DNA of 64,000 nt from JBAYJY01 sp041664945 (lineage in GTDB: Bacteria > UBP15 > UBA6099). The stretch lies in the NCBI GenBank assembly GCA_041664945.1, contig JBAYJY010000001.1, positions 27,459 through 91,458 of the forward strand, in the 5' to 3' direction. The notes under the pieces were generated by a model. That model searched no databases and was not told the origin of the DNA. It saw only the letters and a list, made by a program, of their open reading frames with translations. This document shows positions 44,860 through 53,797 of the stretch, in pieces. Each line of letters opens with the position of its first letter. Position 1 is the first letter of the stretch. A program made the translations under genes and the position numbers.

Positions 44860-46304
44860 AACTTATCTATGAAAAAAGCGTTCCCGGACGCCGAGGCGTA
44901 CGCTGCCCGGATAGCGACGTCAATACTAAGATAGACATCCCCGAAACGCTGCTGCGCAAGGAACCGGCCGCGCTGCCGGAAGTCTCCGAACTCGATGTCA
45001 TCCGCCATTTCACGGCGCTTTCGCGCAGGAACCACGGCGTGGACACCAATTTCTATCCGCTCGGCTCCTGCACGATGAAGTACAATCCGAAGCTCGGCGA
45101 GCAAGTGAGCCGGCTCGACGGGTTCGCGGCGCTGCACCCGCTGCTTCCCCAACTCCTTCGCGGCGGCATGCTCACGCAGGGCGCGCTGCAGGTAATTTAC
45201 GACACCGGCCATCTCCTCTCCGAGATAACCGGCATGGACGAGTTCACGATGCAGCCGATGGCGGGCGCGCACGGCGAACTCACGGGTATTATGTTGGTCG
45301 CCGCCTATCACAAGGCGATGGGCAACAAGAAAACAAAGGTCATCGTTCCAGACTCGGCGCACGGCACGAACCCGGCGAGCGCCGCGATCGCGGGCTACTC
45401 GGTCGTCACCGTGCCTTCGAACGAACGAGGCGTCATGGGCGTCGAGGAATTCAAGAAAGCGCTCGACGACGAAACGGCGGCGGTGATGCTGACGACGCCG
45501 AACACGCTCGGGCTGTTCAACACCGATCTGCCGCAGATTGTCGAGCTCGCGCACAAAGCGGGCGCGCTGATGTATTACGACGGAGCGAACCTGAACGCGA
45601 TCCTCGGCCGCGCGCGGCCCGGCGATCTCGGCTTCGACGTCGTGCACCTTAATCTGCACAAAACTTTCGCCACTCCGCACGGCGGCGGCGGCCCCGGCGC
45701 CGGACCGGTCGGTGTCCGCGAAAAGCTGATTCCGTTCCTGCCGATCTCCCGCGTCGTGAAACGCTCGGACGGCACATTCGCGCTCGACTACGACCACCCG
45801 CAGTCAATAGGCTATATCGCGCCGTTCTACGGCAACTTCGGCGTTATCCTCAAGGCCTACTCTTACATGCTTACGCTCGGCCGCGAGGGGCTGATCCGCG
45901 TCAGCGAGAATGCCGTTCTCAACGCGAACTACCTTAAGAACAAGTTGAAAAAACATTATGAACTGCCCAACGACCGCATGTGCATGCACGAGTTCGTGCT
46001 TTCCGCCGATCGGCAGATGAAGAACGGCGTCCGATCTCTCGACATTGCTAAGGCGATTATCGACCGCGGCTATCACCCGCCGACGATTTATTTCCCGCTC
46101 ATCGTGCACGAGTCGATGATGATCGAGCCGACTGAGACTGAATCAAAGGAGACGCTCGACGCTTTTGCTGAGATCATGATTGAACTCGCGGAACTCGCCG
46201 AGACGAATCCGGACGCTCTTCGCAACGCGCCGGTCACGACGCCTGTCTCAAGGCTCGACGAAGTCAAAGCGGTTAAGAATATGGATTTCTCTTTGCCTGA
46301 ATAA
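44856..46304 (+). CDS. gcvPB: Glycine dehydrogenase (decarboxylating) subunit 2
   Basis: A 482-residue second half of the split P-protein, carrying the PLP lysine in [18 protein letters not shown]. Other signatures are [30 protein letters not shown] and [12 protein letters not shown]. The start is ATG 44856, overlapping the gcvPA stop; an open frame extends further upstream but lies inside gcvPA and is not used. A strong terminator follows, closing the operon. Confidence 0.96.
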   Translation: MKLIYEKSVPGRRGVRCPDSDVNTKIDIPETLLRKEPAALPEVSELDVIRHFTALSRRNHGVDTNFYPLGSCTMKYNPKLGEQVSRLDGFAALHPLLPQLLRGGMLTQGALQVIYDTGHLLSEITGMDEFTMQPMAGAHGELTGIMLVAAYHKAMGNKKTKVIVPDSAHGTNPASAAIAGYSVVTVPSNERGVMGVEEFKKALDDETAAVMLTTPNTLGLFNTDLPQIVELAHKAGALMYYDGANLNAILGRARPGDLGFDVVHLNLHKTFATPHGGGGPGAGPVGVREKLIPFLPISRVVKRSDGTFALDYDHPQSIGYIAPFYGNFGVILKAYSYMLTLGREGLIRVSENAVLNANYLKNKLKKHYELPNDRMCMHEFVLSADRQMKNGVRSLDIAKAIIDRGYHPPTIYFPLIVHESMMIEPTETESKETLDAFAEIMIELAELAETNPDALRNAPVTTPVSRLDEVKAVKNMDFSLPE

Positions 46305-46333
46305 GAGCAGATTGATATTTTTTCGAATGATTC

Positions 46334-46360
46334 AAAGAGCGGCCTTCGGGCCGCTCTTTT
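46334..46360 (+). terminator. Rho-independent terminator after gcvPB
   Basis: AAAGAGCGGCC and GGCCGCTCTTT form an 11-bp stem around a TTCG tetraloop, followed by TCGTTTT. Confidence 0.92.
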
Positions 46361-46437
46361 CGTTTTCGGGATAGATACGCGCGCCGCCTTTCGATATAAT
46401 CTATTCTGAACGTCGATAAAACACTATGGAGCATTCA

Positions 46438-49206
46438 ATGAATTTCTCAGTTGACAAACAGACCCGCATTTATGCCGACAAAACAGGGTTGGCAATCTGG
46501 TTTCTCACGGCGGCGAACTTTGCTTTTTTCATTCAGGCGCTGCGCGACATTCTTATCGCGCCTGGCATTTTGCCGGAGATAATGCCGCTGGTGATAGGGC
46601 TTCTTGTTTCGCCCATCGCCGCCGTCATTCTGACATGGTTGTGGAAACCGCCGGCGTCAGTGATTATAGGGACAGCCGCCGTGATAGCTGGAAGGGCTCT
46701 TCTTTTCTCGCCGAACATTCAGGTTTATTTTATAGCCGAGATCACGGCATTCGCCGGGTTTTCGATCTTTTTTGTCGGCCTGATTTCGCTGGTGAATCAG
46801 TGGGCTGTTCCGGATGGCGAGCGCTTGAAAGGCGCGGCATTAATCTCCGCCGGTTTAGTCTTCGCGGCGGCGTTTCAGCTTTTTCTTCGTTACCGGAACG
46901 AGACATACAAATTAGAGGTCGTGATCGGATTAAGCCTGCTGGCTGCGGTGTGCGCGCTGAAAACGGTCGCTGCTGTCAGGAGCATGTCCGGAGGAAATGT
47001 TTTTATCGGCTCTCGCGGCGCGGCGCCGGCGCTGAAAACCTTTGCTCTCCTGCTATTGGGCGCGCCGATGTATTTCCTTCTGACGGTTTTCGGGAAGCCC
47101 GAGATTCTGGCAGCGAGAAGCGCGGCGTCTTACAGCGCCGTTGTTATGGCGGTTTTCGCTGGACTGGGCTCGGCCTGCGCGGCGGCGCTTTTCTGGGAGT
47201 CGGCGGGCGCGGCGGCGAGGAAGGCGTTGGGCGCATTGTTGTTGATAGGCAATATAGCCGCTTGCGCATATTTCTATTTTCTCTATCAAATCCCGGAGGC
47301 GGGCTGGCAACTCGCGGCGGTCGCGGCCTCAGCGGCGGTCGCCGGACTCGATCTATATAGAATCATTGCCTTCGCGGTATCGCAGCGTTCGCGCTGGCTG
47401 ACGCCTGTCGCGGGCCTTTCGCTCGCCGCCGCCGCTCTTGTCGTAGTGGGGGTTGAAAACGCCGTTCTTATCGAAAATCATATTTCGCCGCTTTCGGCCT
47501 GGATTATGGCGCCGCTTGCAGCGTTTGCGCTGCTGACGGCGTTTTCCGTAATGCCTAAGAGGGACGGAAATCCTGCTAAGCGACATTCCGGCATATTCTT
47601 TGCGCTGGCGCTTATATTGATTTATCCTCTTGGCGTTTTATTTCATTTTTTCGCCGCGAGAGGCGTTTTTGCGGATGCGCCGCTCAAGGTTGAGCCTCTC
47701 GTATTTGCAAGCCTCTACACGTGGTATGCGACGCCGGACGGCGTTCTCGGAAGAACTTACCCGGGAATTGATTTCAAGAAGGAAGGCGCTCCGTCTGATT
47801 TCGTCACCGAAGTTTCTAAAATGAATTCGCTGACTGCCGGCGGCGGTTCGGGACTCTATGAAATAGCAGGAGTTTCAGACGGCAATGATATGAATGCCTT
47901 CACGATCGGATTTGATTTCGCGGCGGCAATTCTTCAAAGCAAGCCGCACACTTATATTACGATCGCTTACAAACTTAACAGGGCTTCGAAACCGCTATTT
48001 CTTGAAATCACAGATGGCGGAAAAGCCTATACTGCGACACTGCCCGGCCAGACTCAGATGGCGCCTGTGCAGCTCGACTGGCCTTATGATTTCAAAGCGA
48101 AAGCCGCGACCGGCAAATTACCGGAAGGCGCAGCGCATCTCTCGATAGCGCTTAGCGGCGACACGTCTGGCCCTCGCACAATGACGATCGATTATCTGCG
48201 TTTCTCCCGATGGGGCCATTACGACGAGGACTACCGCGCCTACTACGACAAGGCTAAGAAAGTGTATTACAACGATCCTCCGTACACACTGGCTACCGCG
48301 CACCGCGTCCAATATACAGGCAAACAGTGGCCGGACATCAAGCCGTACTCGCCGAATGGTTATTACGATTCGCTCGATCCGGATGTCATGGAGTCGCAGT
48401 TGAAGCTGATGGTTAAGGGCGGTATCGACGTTGCGATGTATATGCATCCGGACGCCACCTCAACGATCAAAATGGGGATGGACATCATAAGGCGCGAAAA
48501 GCTTCCGCTGCGCGTCGCGTGGTACTACCATGTCGACGACGAAAACAGTTTGATACAAGGCATTAAGGACATAGCGGGAGACCCTTTATACCTGAAAGTT
48601 AAAGGCCGGCCGGTCGTCATTCTCGGCAGGACCGGCATGCGCTATCTGCCGCATGCGCGGTTTATTCAAAAGCTGAATAAAATCCGCGCCGCCGGCATTT
48701 TCGTCGTCGGCGACAATTACGCGCCGCCGAAAGAGGAAATGCTCTCGCTGATGGACGGCCACTATTATTACGACACGACGGGTTTTTACCGCTCCCGATG
48801 GGGCGGCCGCGATATTCAGGTCTCCAAGCCGGACGGCAGTTTCAGGACCGGTTACGGCCATCTGCGAACGATATTTGAAGCGATATCGCTTATAACGCAC
48901 GCGCACGGCGGCGTTTTCCTCGCGACCGTTATACCGGCCTGCGACAACCTCGCCGTCCATGGCTATCTGGGCAGCCCTCTCGCCGACGGGCATCCGGGCA
49001 CGGTTGTCAAAAGGCAAAATGGCGCGACATACGCCGAGACCTGGCAGGCGGCGATCGACGCGAAAGCGGACTGGGTTGATATTGTCTCTTGGAATGAGCT
49101 CCACGAGGGCACGGAGATTGAGCCGACGATGGAAGACGGCGTCCGCTATGTCGAACTCACGCGCGAGTGGTCGAAAAAATTCCACGCGGCGCGCGCCGCG
49201 AAATAA
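46438..49206 (+). CDS. Multi-span membrane protein fused to a GH99-like glycoside hydrolase domain
   Basis: A 922-residue fusion. Residues 1-405 hold about 10-12 hydrophobic segments. Residues about 410-590 are a beta-rich domain. The C-terminal part (about 600-920) matches the GH99-like (endo-mannosidase/GH71-type) barrel: SLDPDVMESQLKLMVKGGID, AWYYHVDDE, GRPVVILGR and SWNELHEGTEIEP. In the last motif both glutamates of the GH99 pair are kept (E887 and E890). The enzyme would face the periplasm while anchored in the inner membrane. I start at 46438 because GGAG lies 6 bases upstream, inside a possible four-codon longer form. A TATAAT at 46395 may be the -10. Confidence 0.75.
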   Translation: MNFSVDKQTRIYADKTGLAIWFLTAANFAFFIQALRDILIAPGILPEIMPLVIGLLVSPIAAVILTWLWKPPASVIIGTAAVIAGRALLFSPNIQVYFIAEITAFAGFSIFFVGLISLVNQWAVPDGERLKGAALISAGLVFAAAFQLFLRYRNETYKLEVVIGLSLLAAVCALKTVAAVRSMSGGNVFIGSRGAAPALKTFALLLLGAPMYFLLTVFGKPEILAARSAASYSAVVMAVFAGLGSACAAALFWESAGAAARKALGALLLIGNIAACAYFYFLYQIPEAGWQLAAVAASAAVAGLDLYRIIAFAVSQRSRWLTPVAGLSLAAAALVVVGVENAVLIENHISPLSAWIMAPLAAFALLTAFSVMPKRDGNPAKRHSGIFFALALILIYPLGVLFHFFAARGVFADAPLKVEPLVFASLYTWYATPDGVLGRTYPGIDFKKEGAPSDFVTEVSKMNSLTAGGGSGLYEIAGVSDGNDMNAFTIGFDFAAAILQSKPHTYITIAYKLNRASKPLFLEITDGGKAYTATLPGQTQMAPVQLDWPYDFKAKAATGKLPEGAAHLSIALSGDTSGPRTMTIDYLRFSRWGHYDEDYRAYYDKAKKVYYNDPPYTLATAHRVQYTGKQWPDIKPYSPNGYYDSLDPDVMESQLKLMVKGGIDVAMYMHPDATSTIKMGMDIIRREKLPLRVAWYYHVDDENSLIQGIKDIAGDPLYLKVKGRPVVILGRTGMRYLPHARFIQKLNKIRAAGIFVVGDNYAPPKEEMLSLMDGHYYYDTTGFYRSRWGGRDIQVSKPDGSFRTGYGHLRTIFEAISLITHAHGGVFLATVIPACDNLAVHGYLGSPLADGHPGTVVKRQNGATYAETWQAAIDAKADWVDIVSWNELHEGTEIEPTMEDGVRYVELTREWSKKFHAARAAK

Positions 49207-49227
49207 TCCGGCGTCAATATTATCTTG

Positions 49228-49250
49228 TAGGATCGCGGCATGCCGCGCCC
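49228..49250. repeat. Short palindromic repeat, copy 1
   Basis: TAGGA, the palindrome CGCGGCATGCCGCG and CCC. The same frame with two compensating changes recurs at 51550, so this is a dispersed family. Confidence 0.6.
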
Positions 49251-49284
49251 TAAGCCGGGTCCAATGCTTCAGCGAAAATGCGGC

Positions 49285-49680
49285 TTAATACTTCGGAATG
49301 TGCTTAAGGTAATTCATAAGGATTGAGAAAAGCCAGAACATAAAAATGAGAAATACGATAAACGAGACGGCTGAAGAAGCGATCACGATTATCTGAGCCT
49401 TCGGGCCGAGCGCGTTTTTAATGCTGGAAGATAATGTTGACTGCTGTTTATTTCGTTTGCTTTTCAGTTCCGCGAATTGGGCGTCGAACTGCTCTAAGAC
49501 GCGGCGCGCTTCCGGTGAGATCGGAGTGATTTTGTCGGCCGTCGCCGGTTGGGCCGCGGGTTTTGCGGCCGCGCGCGTCTGATCGGGAAAGGCCTCAACG
49601 GGACTGGCGCAGCACGGACAGAATTTGAACCGCCCTTCGAGCGGCTCGCCGCATTGCGAGCAGAATCGCGCGTTTGCCAT
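49285..49680 (-). CDS. Zinc-ribbon membrane-tail protein
   Basis: 131 residues. The N-terminus is a double-CxxC zinc ribbon (FCSQCGEPLEGRFKFCPCCA), followed by an Ala/Pro linker, a helical charged segment (EARRVLEQFDAQFAELKSKR) and one C-terminal membrane helix (IVIASSAVSFIVFLIFMFWL). Such tail-anchored zinc-ribbon proteins are common and mostly uncharacterised. GGGG stands about 8 bases before the ATG. Single gene, convergent with the GH99 fusion gene. Confidence 0.7.
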   Translation of the reverse strand: MANARFCSQCGEPLEGRFKFCPCCASPVEAFPDQTRAAAKPAAQPATADKITPISPEARRVLEQFDAQFAELKSKRNKQQSTLSSSIKNALGPKAQIIVIASSAVSFIVFLIFMFWLFSILMNYLKHIPKY

Positions 49681-49759
49681 AACAAGCCCCGCTGTTTTTA
49701 AGATCTGATTATACCGGTCTTCGGAATGAGTGTAAAACGCGGCGGGACGCAGCCGGTTT

Positions 49760-49788
49760 GTTGCCCGTCTGTCTTTTCGGGGTTACAA
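49760..49788 (+). promoter_or_regulatory. Sigma-70-type promoter for the methyltransferase gene
   Basis: TTGCCC and TACAAT are 17 bases apart, about 34 bases before the ATG at 49822. Confidence 0.6.
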
Positions 49789-49821
49789 TAGACTATCCGA
49801 ATAATAAGAAGGAGAACCGGC

Positions 49822-50841
49822 ATGGCTCGAACAGAAATCGAAACACGCGGAGAATTGGAAAAGGCTCTGCGCGGCTACAGGCAGGCGAATGTTCTCTGCG
49901 CGGGCGTGGAGCTCGGCGTTTTCGAGGCGCTGGCGAATAAGCCGCTCGACACGGCGGGCGTCGCGCGAAAAATAAAGGCGAGCCGGCGGGGGACTGAAAT
50001 TTTGTTGAACGCGCTGGCGGCGGTCGGGCTGCTCCGAAAGAGCGGCGAAACGTTCCGCCTCGCGTCGGTTGCCGAAAGGCATCTAACGGCGGACGCGCCT
50101 GAATCGCTCGTTTACTCGATCAAGCATTCGGCAAACGTGCAGCGCTCGTGGATAGACCTGCCGTTCTCGGTGAGAACAGGCGAGCCGGTTCCGAGGAAGC
50201 CTGGAAAAGACGGGAAGCCGGATCCGGAGCGGCACAGGAGTTTCATTCTGGCTATGCATGACGGCGCGCGCGGCGCGGCGGATGACCTCGCGGCTGCGCT
50301 CGACCTCTCGCGCGTCAGCCGGGTTCTGGATGTCGGCGGCGGGCCGGGTTCGTTTCTGTTCGCCATGATCCGCAAAAATCCAAAGATTCAGGGCGCTGTG
50401 TTCGATCTTCCGAATACAATCAGAATCACGCGAGAGGTTATCGCCGCGAACGGCATGGAGGCGTCTGTCGGCACGATTGAGGGCGATTTCCTTGCCGACG
50501 ATTTCGGCGATGGTTACGACCTCATTCTGATGTCGAGCATAATCCATATCAATTCGCCCGCCGAAAACAAAAAGCTCGCGCGCAAGGCGTTCAAGGCGCT
50601 CAATCCGGGCGGGCGCCTCGTTATCAGGGACCACATGCTCGAGGATTCTAAAACGGAGCCGCTGGACGGCGCGCTGTTTTCAGTGAACATGCTCGTCAAC
50701 ACGTCGCGGGGCGCTTCATACTCGAAAAGCGAAATCAGGTCGTGGCTCGCCGCCGCCGGATTCACGGGAATGAAATACACGGACGTGCCGCCGCGTTCCG
50801 CGGTGATGGTCGGAAAAAAACCAATCAAGAAAAATAATTAA
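49822..50841 (+). CDS. SAM-dependent O-methyltransferase with winged-helix dimerisation domain
   Basis: 339 residues, of the family-2 (hydroxyneurosporene/acetylserotonin-type) methyltransferases. The N-terminal part (ELGVFEALANKPLDTAGVAR, LNALAAVGLLRKSG) is the winged-helix dimerisation domain. VLDVGGGPGSFLFAM is SAM motif I at about residue 170, and MSSIIHINSP and LNPGGRLVIRDHM follow. These enzymes methylate small hydroxylated molecules such as pigments or secondary metabolites; the catalytic His of the family is in the IIHI region here. AAGGAG precedes the ATG. The LUD gene follows by 23 bases. Confidence 0.82.
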   Translation: MARTEIETRGELEKALRGYRQANVLCAGVELGVFEALANKPLDTAGVARKIKASRRGTEILLNALAAVGLLRKSGETFRLASVAERHLTADAPESLVYSIKHSANVQRSWIDLPFSVRTGEPVPRKPGKDGKPDPERHRSFILAMHDGARGAADDLAAALDLSRVSRVLDVGGGPGSFLFAMIRKNPKIQGAVFDLPNTIRITREVIAANGMEASVGTIEGDFLADDFGDGYDLILMSSIIHINSPAENKKLARKAFKALNPGGRLVIRDHMLEDSKTEPLDGALFSVNMLVNTSRGASYSKSEIRSWLAAAGFTGMKYTDVPPRSAVMVGKKPIKKNN

Positions 50842-50864
50842 CAAATTGCATCGAGGTGGATGAA

Positions 50865-51524
50865 ATGTACGGAGACGCTAAGAAGTACAGAGATGCGATA
50901 TACGCGAAGCAGGCGGAGACGGTGATCGCGAATTTTAAGAAGCGCGGGATCGAAGGGCATTACTTCGCGGACTGCGCGAGCGCTAATGAGTGGATCTGCG
51001 GCGCGATTCCGAAGGGATCGCTCGTGGCGTACGGCGGGTCTGTGTCGGTCGTGGACTCCGGCTTGGCCGCTGAGTTGCGGAAGCTGGACATCACGCTGCT
51101 CGACCGCTATAAGGACGGCGTGACGAAGGAAGAAACAAACGAGATGCGCAAGCGGGGCGTGTCGGCGGATGTGTTTGTCGCGAGCTGCAACGCGATAACG
51201 AAGGACGGAAAGATAGTGAGCCAGGACGGGTTGGGGAACCGCGTGGGCGGCATGATTTTCGGACCGGAAAAAGTCATTCTGATGGTGGGGATGAACAAGC
51301 TCGTGAACACGGTTGAGGAAGGCATGAGCCGCATAAAAAATGTCGCGGCGCCTATGAACTGTCTGCGGTTTGATGCGGACACGGCGTGCGCGCGGACCGG
51401 CTTCTGCGACGAGGCGAATTGCTTTCCGCCCGAACGTATTTGCGGGCAGCTCGTCGTTATCGAAACGAGCATGGTAGAGGGCAGGTTGAATGTGGCGCTC
51501 GTAGGCGAAGACCTTGGGTTTTAA
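50865..51524 (+). CDS. LUD domain (LutC/YkgG-like) protein
   Basis: About 219 residues of the LUD fold (DUF162). VAYGGSVSVVDSGLAAELRK, DVFVASCNAITKDGKIVSQD and KVILMVGMNKLVNTVEEGM are typical. Three-gene lutABC systems use LUD proteins for lactate oxidation, but stand-alone members are also common, and lutA/lutB are not here. I chose ATG 50865 because GAGGTGG stands 5 bases before it. It is in line with the methyltransferase and the second phosphofructokinase. A cluster of cysteines (CARTGFCDEANCFPPERIC) near the end could bind metal. Confidence 0.8.
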   Translation: MYGDAKKYRDAIYAKQAETVIANFKKRGIEGHYFADCASANEWICGAIPKGSLVAYGGSVSVVDSGLAAELRKLDITLLDRYKDGVTKEETNEMRKRGVSADVFVASCNAITKDGKIVSQDGLGNRVGGMIFGPEKVILMVGMNKLVNTVEEGMSRIKNVAAPMNCLRFDADTACARTGFCDEANCFPPERICGQLVVIETSMVEGRLNVALVGEDLGF

Positions 51525-51549
51525 TTAAAAGTGTACGGACATTTTACCA

Positions 51550-51572
51550 TAGGAGCGCAGCATGCTGCGCCC
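51550..51572. repeat. Short palindromic repeat, copy 2
   Basis: TAGGA, the palindrome GCGCAGCATGCTGCGC and CC, matching the copy at 49228 with paired changes in both arms. It lies between the LUD and phosphofructokinase genes. Confidence 0.6.
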
Positions 51573-51627
51573 AACTTTTAACGGTTTTAATGAATGACAT
51601 AACAACTGATAATGAGGAGGGCCGGAT

Positions 51628-52728
51628 ATGACAGACAGCAACGTTAAAACTGTCGGCGTGTTGACAGGAGGCGGCGATTGCCCGGGGCTGAACGCGGTGA
51701 TCCGCGCGGTAGTGAAGACCGTCCTTGCGCGGCCCGGCGGGCGCGTCATAGGCATCGAGGACGGTTTCGAGGGTCTGCTGCGAGCGCCGGATGCGATAAA
51801 GGAACTCTCTTACGGCTCTGTGCGCGGCATTCTCCCGCAGGGCGGCACGATTCTCGGCACGACGAATCGCGGAAATCCGTTCGCGTTCAAAGTCGTCGAG
51901 AACGGCGTTGAAACCGTGCGTGACATGTCCGGCGAAGTGATAAAAAACATTAAGAAGCTCGGAATCGACGCGCTGGTCGTGATCGGAGGCGACGGCTCGC
52001 TCTCGATAGGGCTCGACTTTTTCAAGCTCGGCGTTCCGGTTGTCGGCATACCGAAAACGATAGACAACGATCTGTCGGCGACCGACTATACATTTGGCTA
52101 TCAGACTGCGGTGGCGACTGCGACTGACGCGTTGGACAAGCTGCATACGACGGCGGAAAGCCATCACCGCATTATGGTGCTGGAGCTGATGGGACGCGAC
52201 GCGGGCTGGATCTCGATGGCGGCCGGTATCGCAGGCGGCGCGGATATCATCCTGATTCCGGAGATACCGTACGATATCGAAACGATTTGCCGGAGAATTA
52301 CGGAACGCGACGCGCGCGGGAGCAAGTTCAGCATTGTTGTCGTGTCCGAGGGGGCGAAGCCGCGCGACGGCGGAGCCACCTATCTCGACCCGAAAGTGAA
52401 GCGGCTCGGCGGCGTCGGCCAGAAGGTCGCGGACCTTCTCTCGGAGCGGATGGATCATGAAATACGGGTAACCGTGTTGGGCCATTTGCAGCGCGGCGGC
52501 TCGCCGGTGGCGTTCGACCGAACGCTTGCGACCCGGTTCGGCGCGGCGGGCGCCCGGCTTGCGCTCGACGGGCTGTTTGGCCGCATGGTCTGCGTTCGCG
52601 GAACTCAGATCGGGTCCGTCACATTGGAGGAAGCGACGGGTGTTCTGAAAACGGTGCCGCCGGACGGCGAACTCGTCCGCACCGCGCGCGATGTCGGCAT
52701 TTGTCTCGGCGACCCGGAAAAGGATTAA
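51628..52728 (+). CDS. pfkA: 6-phosphofructokinase, ATP-type active site
   Basis: A 366-residue phosphofructokinase: VGVLTGGGDCPGLNAVIRA, YGSVRGILPQGGT, VIGGDGSLS, PKTIDNDLSATDYTFGY, ELMGRDAGWIS and LGHLQRGGSP. The donor residue equivalent to E. coli 104 is Gly (residue 123, GGDGS), which favours ATP, while position 124 is Lys as in the longer bacterial clades. It is the committed step of glycolysis. GGAGGG stands before the ATG. It differs from the PPi-type enzyme at 23958. Confidence 0.92.
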   Translation: MTDSNVKTVGVLTGGGDCPGLNAVIRAVVKTVLARPGGRVIGIEDGFEGLLRAPDAIKELSYGSVRGILPQGGTILGTTNRGNPFAFKVVENGVETVRDMSGEVIKNIKKLGIDALVVIGGDGSLSIGLDFFKLGVPVVGIPKTIDNDLSATDYTFGYQTAVATATDALDKLHTTAESHHRIMVLELMGRDAGWISMAAGIAGGADIILIPEIPYDIETICRRITERDARGSKFSIVVVSEGAKPRDGGATYLDPKVKRLGGVGQKVADLLSERMDHEIRVTVLGHLQRGGSPVAFDRTLATRFGAAGARLALDGLFGRMVCVRGTQIGSVTLEEATGVLKTVPPDGELVRTARDVGICLGDPEKD

Positions 52729-52741
52729 AGGATGAATGAAT

Positions 52742-52769
52742 GAAAACCTTTTTTGAAAAAAAGGTTTTC
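52742..52769. terminator. AT-rich hairpin at the upstream edge of the foreign gene
   Basis: GAAAACCTTTTTT and AAAAAAAGGTTTTC form a long stem with a one-base loop. It lies right after the phosphofructokinase stop and could end that transcript, although no clean T run follows on the plus strand. Confidence 0.5.
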
Positions 52770-52872
52770 ATACTTTCCCAAAAACTTTAGTAAAGGGTTT
52801 TATTGGAAGCGTAATAGTTGTTGCAAATGTTGATATTTGAATTCTGAATAATACGATAGGTGGTCAGCCTGA

Positions 52873-53769
52873 ATGGATGAAAAGGAAACTATATCGGATA
52901 GGAAATGGACGGAAGCAAGAAAACAGATAGCAAGTTCCTTCCGCATGGCCAGCGGCTTTGAACACGAATTTTGTATAGGATTCTATCCTCAGAATGATAA
53001 GGAAATGATACTGTTATCAAAGATAAATTCATATGATTTATATATACAAAATAATCTTATACCTACAATACAGGCAAGTCCTTTTTATGAGAATTCAAAA
53101 AATGAATTAATGACGTTATTAGGCGATATTAAATCAGAGGGAAAAGGTATTAGAAAAGCAGAAATACTTTATTGGGATAATAATGATATAAAAGACTACG
53201 AAACCCTTCTCCTTGAAAATTTCACTTTACACAACGCTTTATTGATGGTTTTAATGAATCATCTACTTAGATCCTTGGGCTTTATAATTAGTTATATGGA
53301 ATTATCTAAGGAGTCTGATTATTATGGTCTTTTGAGTTGGTATGCAAATAATAACAATATTCAATCGAAAGTAAGTAAACTGCTTGTGATCAGAGAATTT
53401 TTTGAATACACACAGGCTTTTGTGAATGTAGAAAACAGATTATCAAAAACATTCAATACAATAAAAAAGGATCGCAAATTAACAAACAATTCAAAAAGTA
53501 AAATTAAATATGAAACATTTCAATGGAATCTCTGCAAAATAGCAGATAGCGATGCAAATGTGGATGAACTAAAAAATGCAAAAGACAAAATAAACGAATA
53601 TAGAAAGGATTGGGTACACAGATGCACGGAAAAAAGCGTGAGTGAATTATTTAAAAACCAAAATGGAATAATAAATTTGATACAACTGTCATACAAATCA
53701 GTAGTTTTGAAATATGAAGGTCTTTATAGATGGTATTTGGACCCCGACGCCTACAGTTTGGGAGTGTAA
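52873..53769 (+). CDS. AT-rich orphan gene, possible HEPN-type RNase
   Basis: A 298-residue, all-helical protein of about 25-30% G+C in the stretches I counted, against about 55-60% in the flanks; codon use (AAT, AAA, ATA, TTA) is foreign. No family is certain. Near the C-terminus EYRKDWVHRC contains R244 and H249, an Rx4H motif like the catalytic signature of HEPN ribonucleases, though HEPN usually has Asn, Asp or His after the Arg. The N-terminus (SFRMASGFEHEFC) is unlike any domain I know. It is a single gene without a partner antitoxin. Probably acquired horizontally, perhaps a defence or stress gene. Confidence 0.6.
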   Translation: MDEKETISDRKWTEARKQIASSFRMASGFEHEFCIGFYPQNDKEMILLSKINSYDLYIQNNLIPTIQASPFYENSKNELMTLLGDIKSEGKGIRKAEILYWDNNDIKDYETLLLENFTLHNALLMVLMNHLLRSLGFIISYMELSKESDYYGLLSWYANNNNIQSKVSKLLVIREFFEYTQAFVNVENRLSKTFNTIKKDRKLTNNSKSKIKYETFQWNLCKIADSDANVDELKNAKDKINEYRKDWVHRCTEKSVSELFKNQNGIINLIQLSYKSVVLKYEGLYRWYLDPDAYSLGV

Positions 53770-53797
53770 GTCGTGCAAAGCCTCTAATGTCTTGTGG

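Noticed and set aside
52742..52769. Terminal inverted repeat of an insertion element around the AT-rich gene
   Set aside because: No matching copy is found on the other side of the gene and no transposase is encoded.
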